Assembly (NCBI GenBank): GCA_002783405.1
Contig: PFGG01000050.1
Coordinates: forward strand, 21,177 to 85,176
Origin: a bacterium (Candidatus Blackallbacteria) CG13_big_fil_rev_8_21_14_2_50_49_14
Lineage (GTDB): Bacteria > Cyanobacteriota > Sericytochromatia > UBA7694
Direction: 5' to 3'
Length of the DNA: 64,000 bases
Part shown: positions 25,971 to 34,363 of the stretch, piece by piece
Layout: each line of letters begins with the position of its first letter
Position numbering within the stretch: the first letter of the stretch is position 1
Position numbers and translations under genes: made by a program
Notes under the pieces: model-generated
Seen by the model: only the letters and a program-made list of their open reading frames with translations
What the model was told of the DNA's origin: nothing
Databases searched by the model: none

Positions 25971-26585
25971 ATGCTGAATGAACTTGATCAGAAAAAATTA
26001 TTCCATCCCACAAATTCTGAAAATCAGCGTCAGCTGTATCCGTTTTTAGAAAATTTGCCGGGGGGTGGATTGATTTGGATTGTATTTTGGTTGGAAATTC
26101 TGACTTTTGCTTTGTTTTTTCTAGTCTTTGCTTGGATAGGCAGAACAGATCGAACCGTCTTTATCGAGGGGCAAAAGCTATTGCATCCTTTACTGGCGAC
26201 TTTGAATACAGTGGTCTTGCTTACGGGCAGCTGGTGGGTGGCCCGTGCCGTTTTCTTAGCGCGCAGTCCTGAAAAGATCTCCGCTTGGTTATATGCCACA
26301 GGCTTGTCTGGCTTTCTTTTTATCCTGATCAAATCTTGGGAATACACTCAGATTTTTAAACAGGGGATTTCGCTTTCGAGCAGTATCTTTTGGTTTTTTT
26401 ATTTGTTTTTAACACTCTTACACCTGGCGCATGTTGCGCTCGGTGGGGTGATTTTTATCTGGCTTGGTTGGAAATCCAGCAGCGAAAGATTGCAGACAGA
26501 GACCCTTGAAGCTGCAGCAATCTACTGGCATATGGTCGATATTATTTGGTTGATCTTATTTCCTTTGATCTATTTTACGCGTTGA
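25971..26585 (+). CDS. norE: NorE, cytochrome c oxidase subunit III-like protein
   Basis: 204 residues from the ATG at 25971, preceded by AAGGGA; a GTG seven codons earlier lacks an SD. Five membrane helices in the subunit III pattern: GLIWIVFWLEILTFALFFLV, LLATLNTVVLLTGSWWVARA, and the final AAAIYWHMVDIIWLILFPLI containing the typical YWHxVD motif. NorE is an accessory of nitric oxide reductase that improves NO reduction or membrane NO handling. norF follows by nine bases. Confidence 0.88.
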   Translation: MLNELDQKKLFHPTNSENQRQLYPFLENLPGGGLIWIVFWLEILTFALFFLVFAWIGRTDRTVFIEGQKLLHPLLATLNTVVLLTGSWWVARAVFLARSPEKISAWLYATGLSGFLFILIKSWEYTQIFKQGISLSSSIFWFFYLFLTLLHLAHVALGGVIFIWLGWKSSSERLQTETLEAAAIYWHMVDIIWLILFPLIYFTR

Positions 26586-26594
26586 GGTATCACT

Positions 26595-26864
26595 ATGAAT
26601 TTTACTCACAGGGAATCATCTCTCAACCTTCAAGTGGTTTGGGGAGTTCTCCTTCCTTTAACGCTGGGAAGTTATTTATTTGCAGAAAAAATGAATTCTG
26701 TAAGTACTGTAAATGCGATTGTACTTCTGCTTGCTTTAGTTAAAATTTGGATGATTCTTTCTGAATTTATGGAGTTGCGCAGAAGAAGTTCAGGAATATT
26801 AGTCTTTACGTTTGGTTTCTTTCTTGTGATGGTCACAAGTTTGATACTGTTGCGATTGAACTAA
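26595..26864 (+). CDS. norF: NorF-like small membrane protein (oxidase subunit IV-like)
   Basis: 89 residues with three membrane helices (VVWGVLLPLTLGSYLF, NAIVLLLALVKIWMILSEFM, GILVFTFGFFLVMVTSLILL). Size, KxWMIxxEFMELR pattern and position after norE fit NorF/prokaryotic cytochrome oxidase subunit IV. It probably acts with NorE in support of NorCB. Confidence 0.75.
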   Translation: MNFTHRESSLNLQVVWGVLLPLTLGSYLFAEKMNSVSTVNAIVLLLALVKIWMILSEFMELRRRSSGILVFTFGFFLVMVTSLILLRLN

Positions 26865-26897
26865 ATTCCTGAACTTTGAAGATTGAATCTTTCGTGT

Positions 26898-27302
26898 TTA
26901 GAGTTTTCCGGCTTGTTTGAGCAGGAGCATCTTAAAGCGAGCCGGTGCCTTGACCGAATGCGGAACCCCCGCTGGTAAAGTAAAACCTTCTCCAGCTTTC
27001 ATCACAATCGCTTTGTCTTCCAGCATCAGAATGCCTTCGCCTTCAATGACCTGTATATATGCTGAGAAAGGCACACTGTGGCCCTTCAGGCCCTGGCCTG
27101 CATCAAAGGCAAAGAGGATCAGCTCATATTGTGGCGTTGAGAACAAGATTTTTTTTGCGGGTTTTTCAGGATTGTATTCAATCTGGGCTTGTATAGATTC
27201 AGCATGGGCTTGTGACTGAGTTTCAGCCAAAGCCATGCCCGTGCTCAAGCTCAAAGCCAAGAACATAGCACTCAGGAGAGAGATTCGTTTAAAACTTTTC
27301 AT
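26898..27302 (-). CDS. Exported cupin-domain protein
   Basis: 134 residues: signal peptide ISLLSAMFLALSLSTGMALA, then a single cupin barrel with AYIQVIEGEGILMLEDK, MKAGEGFTLPAGVPHSV and a final strand FKMLLLKQAG. The usual metal His set is reduced (only the PHS histidine is clear), so metal binding is uncertain. Third gene of a tetR-membrane protein-cupin set. Function unknown; perhaps a periplasmic stress or ligand-binding protein. Confidence 0.75.
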   Translation of the reverse strand: MKSFKRISLLSAMFLALSLSTGMALAETQSQAHAESIQAQIEYNPEKPAKKILFSTPQYELILFAFDAGQGLKGHSVPFSAYIQVIEGEGILMLEDKAIVMKAGEGFTLPAGVPHSVKAPARFKMLLLKQAGKL

Positions 27303-27320
27303 GGTATCGATTTCCTTTTC

Positions 27321-27773
27321 TTATGAATGATTTTTTGAGAATTCAGAATTTTTGGCCTGGCTCAGTGTGAGTATTCCCAGCCAAGCTACTGATAGGGTCA
27401 TACTCAGCGCGCCGATTACCACAAAAAGTGGGGGAAAATGCCAGAGCACTTCCATGAGAATGCCAATCGGCATCAGCAGTCCCAGCAAAGCCAGCACAGA
27501 AATTGTTCGGGCCTGTTTGGTCGGGTAGGGCAATCGCATCAGGAGATACCCCATTACCAGATTGAGAAAAGCCAGTAAGTTGCCATGTACATGGGCCAAT
27601 TTAGCCTCAAAGTGGGGGCCCGTGGCTGAAGCTGCAATCCAGGCTTCTTTGCCGGGGGCAAAGTCGCGCAGATAAATCAGCAGGAAGCCATAGGCCATGA
27701 AGCCCGCCAGGGCCAAGAGGCCAATTCCAAGATTGGCATGTCCGGGAGGACAGAGATGTTTTTTTAGAGACAT
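27321..27773 (-). CDS. Four-helix membrane protein, unrecognised
   Basis: 150 residues with four membrane helices (LGIGLLALAGFMAYGFLLIYL, HGNLLAFLNLVMGYLLMRL, ISVLALLGLLMPIGILMEVL, FVVIGALSMTLSVAWLGILT). A HVHGN motif begins helix 2 and another His-rich spot (LWHF) ends helix 3; such histidines could hold heme or copper, as in NnrS or oxidase-like proteins, but this is speculation. Lies between tetR and the cupin gene and is probably controlled by that repressor. Confidence 0.6.
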   Translation of the reverse strand: MSLKKHLCPPGHANLGIGLLALAGFMAYGFLLIYLRDFAPGKEAWIAASATGPHFEAKLAHVHGNLLAFLNLVMGYLLMRLPYPTKQARTISVLALLGLLMPIGILMEVLWHFPPLFVVIGALSMTLSVAWLGILTLSQAKNSEFSKNHS

Positions 27774-27787
27774 GTAGAAAACCTCCT

Positions 27788-28372
27788 TTAGAGGGTGACT
27801 GAGTTTAAAAAGATTTCCAGATTTATTTCCAATTGAATCTCCAGGGTATGGGGGGCAAAAAAGAGCCCTTCCGATACCTGGTTGAGAAAGAGTGAGCCAA
27901 AGAGTTGTGTCATGAGTAAACGGGACAGAGCATCTGGTGGTAAATCAGCTCTTATTTCACCACTATCTTGCCATTGTGTGAAACATGTACCAAGTTCTTC
28001 TCGGGCTTGCAATAAAACTTGTTTGAGCCAAGCCTGTTTGAGATCGGGCTCTACTTCACTTTCAAGCAGTACAATTTTGAGCAAGGGAAAAATCTGACTG
28101 AATTGGTTTGCCCGTATTTGAACAAATTTCTGTAAAACCTGCCGGGGTGAGCCTTGCTGAAAGTCTGATGCGTTTAAGTCTTGCGCTATATTCGGATCTA
28201 AAAGAGAAATTAGAATATCCCGTTTGCTGGCAAAATGTCTGAAAATCGCCCCTTCGGTAATCCCTACCTGAGCTGCCAGCTTGCGTGTAGAAGTTCCATG
28301 GTAGCCGTGGTGGGTAAAGAGCTCGCGTGCTGCAGCTAAGATGCGCTGACGGGTGGAAGTGATTTCAGACAT
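27788..28372 (-). CDS. TetR-family transcriptional regulator
   Basis: 194 residues. N-terminal HTH: TRQRILAAARELFTHHGYHG, TSTRKLAAQVGITEGAIFRH and FASKRDILISLL are the TetR helices 1-4. The ligand domain is divergent. A perfect palindrome just upstream is the likely operator and lies in the divergent gap to the hemerythrin gene, so it should control itself, the membrane/cupin genes and perhaps the hemerythrin gene. Confidence 0.92.
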   Translation of the reverse strand: MSEITSTRQRILAAARELFTHHGYHGTSTRKLAAQVGITEGAIFRHFASKRDILISLLDPNIAQDLNASDFQQGSPRQVLQKFVQIRANQFSQIFPLLKIVLLESEVEPDLKQAWLKQVLLQAREELGTCFTQWQDSGEIRADLPPDALSRLLMTQLFGSLFLNQVSEGLFFAPHTLEIQLEINLEIFLNSVTL

Positions 28373-28381
28373 GTTGCTCCC

Positions 28382-28405
28382 ATGTAAGTAAATGATTACT
28401 TACAT
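28382..28405. promoter_or_regulatory. TetR-type operator palindrome
   Basis: ATGTAAGTAA-ATGA-TTACTTACAT, 10-bp perfect arms with a 4-base centre, beginning 10 bases before the tetR ATG. TAAGTAA half-sites resemble those of AcrR/FabR-like TetR repressors. Confidence 0.7.
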
Positions 28406-28480
28406 CCTAGATCAGAATCTGAATAAATTCAAGCCAGATCCTGAAAATAAAAGTGATAATTAAATAAAAGGGTGATCTCA

Positions 28481-28999
28481 ATGAAACGCAGTGAAGAACT
28501 GGCTCCCCTGTCTCGAGAGCATCTAACGGCTTTGATCCTGGTGTATTGTCTCAAACATGGCCGATCTTCGAACCCGCGCTATCCTTGGCCGGAGGATCCT
28601 CTGCGTCAAGGCGCAAAGGCACTGCAAATGTGGCAGGATGAGTTGCATTGGCATTTTGAAGCCGAAGAGCAATTTTTGTTTGCTCCTTTTGAAGCGCAAC
28701 TCTCTCCTGAATTGCAACGGATCAGTCAGGAATTGCTCAACGAGCATACCCAAATCCGCAAACTCATTTTGGGGCTTGCCAATCAGTCTGAAACCGAGAC
28801 TGTTAGGGCTTTGATGCAGCTTGGAATTTTGCTCGAAGCCCATATCAAAAAAGAGGAAAAGGTCTATTTCGCGGGATTAGAATCTGAACTGCCAGAGGCT
28901 GCCAGAGTCCAGGCTGGGCAAGCGATTTTGGACTTTTATGCCCAACGGGAACCCTTTGTCTGTATTTTTACCGGCGAAAAACGCACTTTGCGCTTCTGA
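28481..28999 (+). CDS. Hemerythrin-like di-iron protein
   Basis: 172 residues from the ATG at 28481 (AAGGG eight bases before). A four-helix HHE pattern is visible: LSREH near the start, ELHWHFEAEEQFLF, LLNEHTQIRKL and LLEAHIKKEEKVYF, supplying His/Glu ligands for a di-iron centre. In NO-metabolising bacteria such proteins bind O2 or NO or protect iron proteins. Divergent from tetR and upstream of the ric-like gene. Confidence 0.85.
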   Translation: MKRSEELAPLSREHLTALILVYCLKHGRSSNPRYPWPEDPLRQGAKALQMWQDELHWHFEAEEQFLFAPFEAQLSPELQRISQELLNEHTQIRKLILGLANQSETETVRALMQLGILLEAHIKKEEKVYFAGLESELPEAARVQAGQAILDFYAQREPFVCIFTGEKRTLRF

Positions 29000-29005
29000 A
29001 GCGTA

Positions 29006-29049
29006 CCTTGCGCCAGCGCAAAGATGGCTTTGATTGCATCCTTTATGCT
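29006..29049 (+). promoter_or_regulatory. ric promoter with NnrR-type palindrome
   Basis: CCTTGCGCCAGCGCAAAG (29006-29023) is followed after exactly 20 bp by TATGCT (29044-29049). The inner 14 bases TTGCGCCAGCGCAA are palindromic apart from the centre. Confidence 0.7.
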
Positions 29050-29075
29050 TAATAAAAATTGCGAGGATGGATATC

Positions 29076-29855
29076 ATGCACATGTTGGAGAGCAAGGTGA
29101 GTGATCTTTTGCAGGAGGACCCCCGTCGAGCAGCTATTTTTGAAAAATATGCCATTGATTATTGCACTTGCAATCATCTTACCTTGGCTGAGGTTTGTCA
29201 AGAAAAACAGCTTGATCCTGCTAATTTACTCAGATCTCTTTCTGAAAAAGCTGATGACAAGGTCGATACATTTGTCTCCATTCAAATCACTGCCTTGGCA
29301 AATGATATCGTCAATCGCCACCATCAATATGCCCGTGAACAGGGAACGTGGATTTTGTCACTTTTGGATAAGGTTTGCCGAGTGCACGGCCAGAGAGAAT
29401 CCCGCCTGACAGCTATCCAAGCGGTTTTTCGGGAAATGAATCAAGATCTACTTCTGCATATGCAAAAAGAAGAGCAGGTACTTTTTCCCATTTGCAAAGA
29501 ATTGGAACAGGCTCAGGCAGAATTTGAAATGCACTGTTGCGCCTTGGAAAATCCTATTCAGGTCATGCAATACGATCACGATCTTGCCAGTGAGCAGTTG
29601 AAACAATTGCAAAGCCTGAGCGATCAGTATACGCCTCCAGAATGGGCTTGTAACTCTATGCTTGCCTTGTATCAGGCATTAAAAGACTACCACTCTGATC
29701 TGGAGGTACATATGCACCTTGAAAATAATATACTCTTTCCTGCAGCCTTGCGCAAAGAAGCACTGTTGATGGGCTCTGCCGATCCTTTTCAAGAAGAGCG
29801 GCCCTCATCAGGTTTTGAGGGCGGACTGAGCGCCTTCAGGCCAAAAACGGAATAG
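29076..29855 (+). CDS. ric: Iron-sulfur cluster repair di-iron protein (Ric/ScdA/YtfE)
   Basis: 259 residues from the ATG at 29076, with GAGG nine bases before. N-terminal DUF542 segment with FEKYAIDYCTCNHLTLAEVC (the conserved Cys pair), then a hemerythrin-like domain: NRHHQYAREQ, LLHMQKEEQVLFP, VMQYDHDLASEQL and LEVHMHLENNILFP give the di-iron His/Glu ligands. It repairs Fe-S clusters damaged by NO and oxidants. Its promoter carries the regulon palindrome. The 3' end overlaps the convergent radical SAM gene by 67 bases. Confidence 0.92.
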   Translation: MHMLESKVSDLLQEDPRRAAIFEKYAIDYCTCNHLTLAEVCQEKQLDPANLLRSLSEKADDKVDTFVSIQITALANDIVNRHHQYAREQGTWILSLLDKVCRVHGQRESRLTAIQAVFREMNQDLLLHMQKEEQVLFPICKELEQAQAEFEMHCCALENPIQVMQYDHDLASEQLKQLQSLSDQYTPPEWACNSMLALYQALKDYHSDLEVHMHLENNILFPAALRKEALLMGSADPFQEERPSSGFEGGLSAFRPKTE

Positions 29856-30829
29856 GCGTCTAAAGGTTTGGTCTGTCCGGCATAAGGCAAGATAAATTGC
29901 TCAATAAATTCGGCATCTTCCCCGCAGATACAGCTCTCATGTTTTTCTGAAAACCAAGGACTTTGAAGGATTTCAGAGCGCATTTGAGAGAGAGGTTTTT
30001 CAGAAATCCTGCCCAGACTGTATTGCAGAAAATTACAGGGCAGGCATTCTCCATTGGCACTGATGCTCATAAAATTAGTTGCTGCAGGACAGTTGGGAGA
30101 TGATAGGCTCCCATAGATATCGCGATGAATGAGTTTTTGTCCATTGCTGAGAGTTGGAGAGTCATGAAAGAGTTTCTCGATAAATGCGCTATCTTCGAGG
30201 CGCATTAAAAGATCCGTTTGTGCATCCCATTTCCCCACAGGTTCTGCAATTTGAATATGAAAGCGAATATCTTTTTTAAGGGTAAAATCATATAGCATCT
30301 GAAACCCTTCAGAATAGAGCGAAGTGCGTGTAACAACTGTCGAAATTCCACAGAGAAGACCGGCCTTCAGGGTGTCTTCAATGGCTTGTAAAACCCTTTG
30401 GTGTGATCCTTTCCCACGAATTTTATCGTGTTCTTCAGGAATGCCTGAATCCAGACTGTAGGTAATTTTGTCAATCTGCAGGTCTTTTAACCAGTCTATT
30501 CTTTCTGCAGTCATGGCCCAGCCATTACTGATCAGGTTGAGGTAAGTGGATTCTGGGTGTGCGTAGCCAATCAGTGCTTCCAGCCTTTGTGGATCGAGAA
30601 TTGGCTCGCCACCTTGAAAAATATAATGAAAAACACCCATTTCAAAGGCTTCATCGCAGAGACGTTTGTAAACTGTCAAATCAATTGGTTTTGATTTGAC
30701 AAAGGTTTCAGCATAGCAATACGAACATTTAAGATTGCAGATTGGAGTAATATCAAGGGCCAGGGTTCTCAGTTGACCCGGTCGATGTGCCGCCTGTCGG
30801 GCATGGAGCAAAGGCTTTTGTTCATACAT
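29789..30829 (-). CDS. Radical SAM protein with SPASM-like C-terminus
   Basis: 346 residues. LDITPICNLKCSYCYAE holds the CxxxCxxC [4Fe-4S]/SAM site, FQGGEPIL is the SAM-binding GGE motif, and a C-terminal Cys set (NCPA, GECLPCNF, SCICGED) suggests an auxiliary cluster. Possible relatives are peptide-modifying and heme-modifying enzymes (NirJ/AhbC type), but no peptide precursor and no cd1 nitrite reductase is nearby, so the substrate is unknown. Position among NO-response genes hints at a link. ATG at 30829. Confidence 0.75.
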   Translation of the reverse strand: MYEQKPLLHARQAAHRPGQLRTLALDITPICNLKCSYCYAETFVKSKPIDLTVYKRLCDEAFEMGVFHYIFQGGEPILDPQRLEALIGYAHPESTYLNLISNGWAMTAERIDWLKDLQIDKITYSLDSGIPEEHDKIRGKGSHQRVLQAIEDTLKAGLLCGISTVVTRTSLYSEGFQMLYDFTLKKDIRFHIQIAEPVGKWDAQTDLLMRLEDSAFIEKLFHDSPTLSNGQKLIHRDIYGSLSSPNCPAATNFMSISANGECLPCNFLQYSLGRISEKPLSQMRSEILQSPWFSEKHESCICGEDAEFIEQFILPYAGQTKPLDAYSVFGLKALSPPSKPDEGRSS

Positions 30830-30862
30830 GGCTTCAATTCCTTATTTGTGAAAACATGAAGA

Positions 30863-30890
30863 AAGGCACCCCCTTGGAGTGCCTTGGCTC
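30863..30890 (-). terminator. Terminator after the cytochrome c gene
   Basis: AAGGCAC and GTGCCTT arms around CCCCTTGGA (30863-30885); on the minus strand the hairpin follows the cytochrome stop codon and runs into TTTCTTC. It may serve both directions. Confidence 0.5.
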
Positions 30891-30899
30891 TTTTCGTAA

Positions 30900-31244
30900 C
30901 TATTTCTTGACAGAACGAATAAAAGCAACCAAATCTTTCAGCTGTTTATCACTGAGAGAAGCATAACCTGGCATAGGGGCTTTTCCTTTTTTGATAAAGG
31001 CTGCAATTTGTGCATCCGAGGAACCATAGAGAAATTTACCCTTGCTAAAATCCCGAGGAGCGGGTTTTAAGCTTTTGCCAGCCACGCCATCCCCTTTTCC
31101 TGCTGCACCATGACACATCGCACATTGGGCGGTATAAAGTGCTTTACCGGCTTTTGCATCGCCACCGGCAGCCTGGGCTTTCAGGCCCGAAGCTGCTGCA
31201 CTGAGCAAGACCAGGAGCAGCGTGAATATTGCGTATTTTTTCAT
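30900..31244 (-). CDS. Small periplasmic cytochrome c
   Basis: 114 residues from the ATG at 31244, preceded by AAAGGAAA; an in-frame extension upstream lacks these features. Signal peptide MKKYAIFTLLLVLLSAAASG, single heme site CAMCH (C41, C44, H45), and GKAPMPGYASLSDKQ with the likely Met ligand. Class I, cbb3/c-553-like. A candidate electron donor to NirK, NorC or NosZ. Divergent from nirK and preceded by its own copy of the regulon site. Confidence 0.9.
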   Translation of the reverse strand: MKKYAIFTLLLVLLSAAASGLKAQAAGGDAKAGKALYTAQCAMCHGAAGKGDGVAGKSLKPAPRDFSKGKFLYGSSDAQIAAFIKKGKAPMPGYASLSDKQLKDLVAFIRSVKK

Positions 31245-31322
31245 ATTGTTTTCCTTTCGCGAATCAATAGGATCACTGAAAATTCTGAATCTCAAGATCT
31301 TTGCTTTCAGTCATCACTTGGT

Positions 31323-31366
31323 ATCCTAAACTTTGAAATTATCGGCGTCTTTGATTCAGCGCAAAC
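31323..31366 (-). promoter_or_regulatory. Cytochrome c promoter with NnrR-type site
   Basis: Read on the minus strand, GTTTGCGCTGAATCAAAG (31366-31349) is followed after exactly 20 bp by TAGGAT (31328-31323). One half-site (TTTGCGC) is perfect, the other decayed. Confidence 0.55.
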
Positions 31367-31379
31367 AAACTCTTCTGCT

Positions 31380-31423
31380 CTTTGATCTTCCGCAAAGTTG
31401 AGCCTTGAGAGTGCTGTTAGAAT
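31380..31423 (+). promoter_or_regulatory. nirK promoter with NnrR-type site
   Basis: CTTTGATCTTCCGCAAAG (31380-31397) is followed after exactly 20 bp by TAGAAT (31418-31423). Outer CTTTG/CAAAG arms are perfect; the inner bases are weaker than at norC. The leader to the ATG is about 55 nt. Confidence 0.6.
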
Positions 31424-31484
31424 CCCTGCAGATACAAAGATTTTCATGCTGTAAAGAAATTGATGATTTGAAAGGACGAGAAAA

Positions 31485-32942
31485 ATGCGGAAACACATTC
31501 ACTCTAAAATTTTTGGAAGCTTACTTTTAACAACGGCTTTGGGAACTGGCTTGCTTGGAATTCCAAACACTGCCCAAGCCCAGGAAACATCTTACCAGCT
31601 CGCAAACGCAGCCCTGGCAAACTTGCCTGTTGAAAATGCAATTCTGACAACCCCCCCGATGGTTCCTCCTGCGATTAAGCGCAAAACGCCTGCCAAGGTG
31701 ATTGTCGAACTTGAAGTTCAGGAATTTATTGGCAATCTCGCAGATGGCGTTCAGTATAATTTCTGGTCTTTTGGGGGCAGTGTTCCAGGTAAATTTATTC
31801 GGGTACGCGAAGGGGATAGGGTGGAGTTCCACCTTAAAAACCACCCCGATAATAAATCCCCGCATAATATTGATTTGCATGCCGTCACAGGCCCAGGTGG
31901 GGGGGCAAAAGCGACGATGACGGCTCCAGGGCATGAAACCCAGTTCACCTTTCAAGCCTTGAATCCCGGCCTGTATATCTACCACTGTGCAGCCCCCCCC
32001 GTGCCCATGCATATTGCCAATGGAATGTACGGTTTGATTTTGGTCGAGCCCAAAGAAGGCCTGAAACCTGTGGATAAGGAATACTATGTGGTTCAGGGTG
32101 ATTTTTATACCAAAGGGAATTTTGGCGAACCTGGTTTGCAGCCCTTTGATATGCAGCGGGGGATTGATGAACACCCCAGCTATGTACTGTTTAATGGCTC
32201 TGTCGGTTCAATGGTGGGTGAAAAAGCAATAACCGCTAAAAAAGGTGAAACTGTCCGCCTTTTTGTCGGCAATGGAGGCCCGAATCTGATCAGTTCCTTT
32301 CACGTGATTGGTGAGATCTTTGATCTGGTCTATACAGAAGGGGGATCCCTTGCAAATAAAAATGTGCAGACAACCTTGGTTCCTGCCGGAGGATCTGCAA
32401 TTGTTGAGTTTAAAGTTGATGTTCCTGGGAATTTTATTCTGGTAGACCACTCGATTTTCAGAACCTTTAATAAAGGCACTTTGGGGATTCTCAATGTTTC
32501 AGGCGATGCCCAAGCCGATGTCTTTACAGGACAACAATCGGACAAGGTCTATCAGGCCCAGCCTATGCATAAACCCGTGGCAACCACTCCTGCCACACCT
32601 CCCGATCAAAAGCTGATGGAGACCGGTAAAAATCTCTTCGTTGCCAACTGTTCTGCCTGCCACCAGACCGATGGGGCGGGAATGCCTGGGGTATTCCCCC
32701 CGCTGGCGAAGTCAGATTATCTGATGGCCGATAAGGCCAGAAGTATTGGCATTGCCCTCAAGGGCCACAGCGGCCAACTTTTGGTTAATGGAAAAACCTA
32801 TGATGGCGTTATGCCCGCCATGACCCATTTGAATGATGATCAGCTTGCTTCTATTCTGACGTATATCCGGAACAGCTGGGGCAATAAAGGCGATGCTGTA
32901 ACCCCTGCTGAAGTAAAAGCTGTCAGAGCACAGCAGAAATAG
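31485..32942 (+). CDS. nirK: Copper nitrite reductase fused to cytochrome c
   Basis: 485 residues: signal peptide ([20 protein letters not shown]), two cupredoxin domains, then a heme c domain from ~377 with CSACH (C389, C392, H393). Type 1 Cu ligands H127, C168, H176, M181; type 2 Cu ligands H132, H167, H322; catalytic D130 and H273 are all present. It reduces nitrite to NO in the periplasm; the tethered cytochrome can feed electrons directly, as in other three-domain NirK enzymes. First gene of nirK-nirV-sco-hemerythrin. AAAGGA precedes the ATG. Confidence 0.95.
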   Translation: MRKHIHSKIFGSLLLTTALGTGLLGIPNTAQAQETSYQLANAALANLPVENAILTTPPMVPPAIKRKTPAKVIVELEVQEFIGNLADGVQYNFWSFGGSVPGKFIRVREGDRVEFHLKNHPDNKSPHNIDLHAVTGPGGGAKATMTAPGHETQFTFQALNPGLYIYHCAAPPVPMHIANGMYGLILVEPKEGLKPVDKEYYVVQGDFYTKGNFGEPGLQPFDMQRGIDEHPSYVLFNGSVGSMVGEKAITAKKGETVRLFVGNGGPNLISSFHVIGEIFDLVYTEGGSLANKNVQTTLVPAGGSAIVEFKVDVPGNFILVDHSIFRTFNKGTLGILNVSGDAQADVFTGQQSDKVYQAQPMHKPVATTPATPPDQKLMETGKNLFVANCSACHQTDGAGMPGVFPPLAKSDYLMADKARSIGIALKGHSGQLLVNGKTYDGVMPAMTHLNDDQLASILTYIRNSWGNKGDAVTPAEVKAVRAQQK

Positions 32943-32952
32943 AGGTTTTTTT

Positions 32953-33717
32953 ATGTTCCGGCAGGTAAACAGATTGGTTTTTCAGGCTGTTTTAATCGGA
33001 GGGTTGGGGCTGCTCTTGCAAGCCGCTCAGGCGCCTGTTGAAATGGTCAAGGTGCCTGCTGGAGTGTTTACGCCTCAATTTTCTCCGCGTCCGGGCCAGA
33101 AAGACTTTCAGGTGAAGTCTTTCTGGTTGGATGCCCGCCCTGTGAACCGAGCAGAATTTCTGGAATTTGTCAGAAAATATCCACAGTGGCGTCGCAGTCA
33201 GGTTCCCCCCCTGTTTCAAGAAGGCAATTACCTGGCTGATTGGCAGGGCGATCTGAGCTTGCCCTTGCCCAGTCAGGAAGTCAAGCAACCTGAGCTTCAA
33301 GCGGTGACAGGGGTTTCCTGGATGGCGGCCCGTGCCTACTGCGATGCGCAGAAAAAACGCCTGCCCAAGCTTTTGGAATGGGAATATGCCGCCGATGAAA
33401 CAGATCCTGAAAAACTCAGTTGGTACAGCTTGGTAGGGATAGGAATTCCTGTGCAAGCTGGGGTGGCTGCCCCCAATCAGAAAGGAATTTATGACCTTCA
33501 CCACATGTATGAATGGGTTGATGATTTTAATCAGGTGATCATGACTAATGACAGCCGCGAAGGAGCAGAAAAAGACAACCAGCTCTTTTGTGGCAACAGT
33601 GGTTCGGCCACCGATCGCATGAATTATGCAGCTTTTACCCGCTATGCCTTTTGGAGTTCCTTACATCCTTCTTATACCCTTAAAAATTTAGGTTTTCGCT
33701 GTGCGCGAGACCTTTGA
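32953..33717 (+). CDS. nirV: NirV-like SUMF1/FGE-fold protein
   Basis: 254 residues with a signal peptide (LVFQAVLIGGLGLLLQAAQA). VEMVKVPAGVF, WLDARPVNRAEFLEFV, VTGVSWMAARAYCDAQKKRL, GIYDLHHMYEWVDDFN and LGFRCARDL are the conserved blocks of the formylglycine-generating-enzyme fold. NirV is the member encoded beside nirK in many denitrifiers; its exact job is not known. Ten bases after nirK. Confidence 0.88.
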   Translation: MFRQVNRLVFQAVLIGGLGLLLQAAQAPVEMVKVPAGVFTPQFSPRPGQKDFQVKSFWLDARPVNRAEFLEFVRKYPQWRRSQVPPLFQEGNYLADWQGDLSLPLPSQEVKQPELQAVTGVSWMAARAYCDAQKKRLPKLLEWEYAADETDPEKLSWYSLVGIGIPVQAGVAAPNQKGIYDLHHMYEWVDDFNQVIMTNDSREGAEKDNQLFCGNSGSATDRMNYAAFTRYAFWSSLHPSYTLKNLGFRCARDL

Positions 33718-33732
33718 ACCAGGAGCAAGATT

Positions 33733-34353
33733 ATGAAGAAAATATTTTTACTGGGCTTGGTTTGCCTTTTGACTGCCATGCCAGCTTTGGCAGAAGATCA
33801 CTCTCACCATCACCCTACCAGTCTGCAGGGAGAAAAGCCCACAGGAAAGTCCCTCTATTGGTTAGGCGGTCAGTGGAAGACCCATCAAAATCAAAAGCTT
33901 GAACTCAAGTCTTTGAAAGGCAAACCTGTTGTTTTGGCGATGCTTTACACTTCCTGCAAGGCAGTTTGTCCTTTGATTTTAGAAGATGTTAAAGCGATTG
34001 AAAAAGGTTTAGCATCTGCTGATAGAGCGAAAACCCAATTTGTGATTGTCAGTTTTGATCCCGAGAGAGATACTCCTTCTGTATTGGCTGATTATGCTCA
34101 AAAACACGGCATAAGGGCTTCGAATTGGAAATTTTTACACGGAACCTCAAAACATGTTTCAGAACTGGGGGCACTTTTGGGGGTTCGATTTCAGCCCAAT
34201 GCCCAAGGGGATTTTATCCATTCCAACCAAATTACCTTGCTCAATGTTGAGGGTGAGGTGGCCTACCAACGTCCTGATTTGAAGGAGCCGCTGACGATTA
34301 TTCTTGAAAAATTAAAGGCCAATCTGCCTGTATCCCATCCACATCAACATTGA
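33733..34353 (+). CDS. SCO/SenC-family copper chaperone
   Basis: 206 residues with signal peptide (IFLLGLVCLLTAMPALAE). Thioredoxin-like fold with the copper-binding CxxxC (TSCKAVCP, C75 and C79) and the distal H163; His clusters at both ends (HSHHH, HPHQH) probably bind extra metal. SCO proteins deliver copper to CuA-type sites, so in this context NosZ or NirK is the likely client. Overlap-free operon spacing after nirV. Confidence 0.92.
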   Translation: MKKIFLLGLVCLLTAMPALAEDHSHHHPTSLQGEKPTGKSLYWLGGQWKTHQNQKLELKSLKGKPVVLAMLYTSCKAVCPLILEDVKAIEKGLASADRAKTQFVIVSFDPERDTPSVLADYAQKHGIRASNWKFLHGTSKHVSELGALLGVRFQPNAQGDFIHSNQITLLNVEGEVAYQRPDLKEPLTIILEKLKANLPVSHPHQH

Positions 34354-34363
34354 GGTCTTGGCG

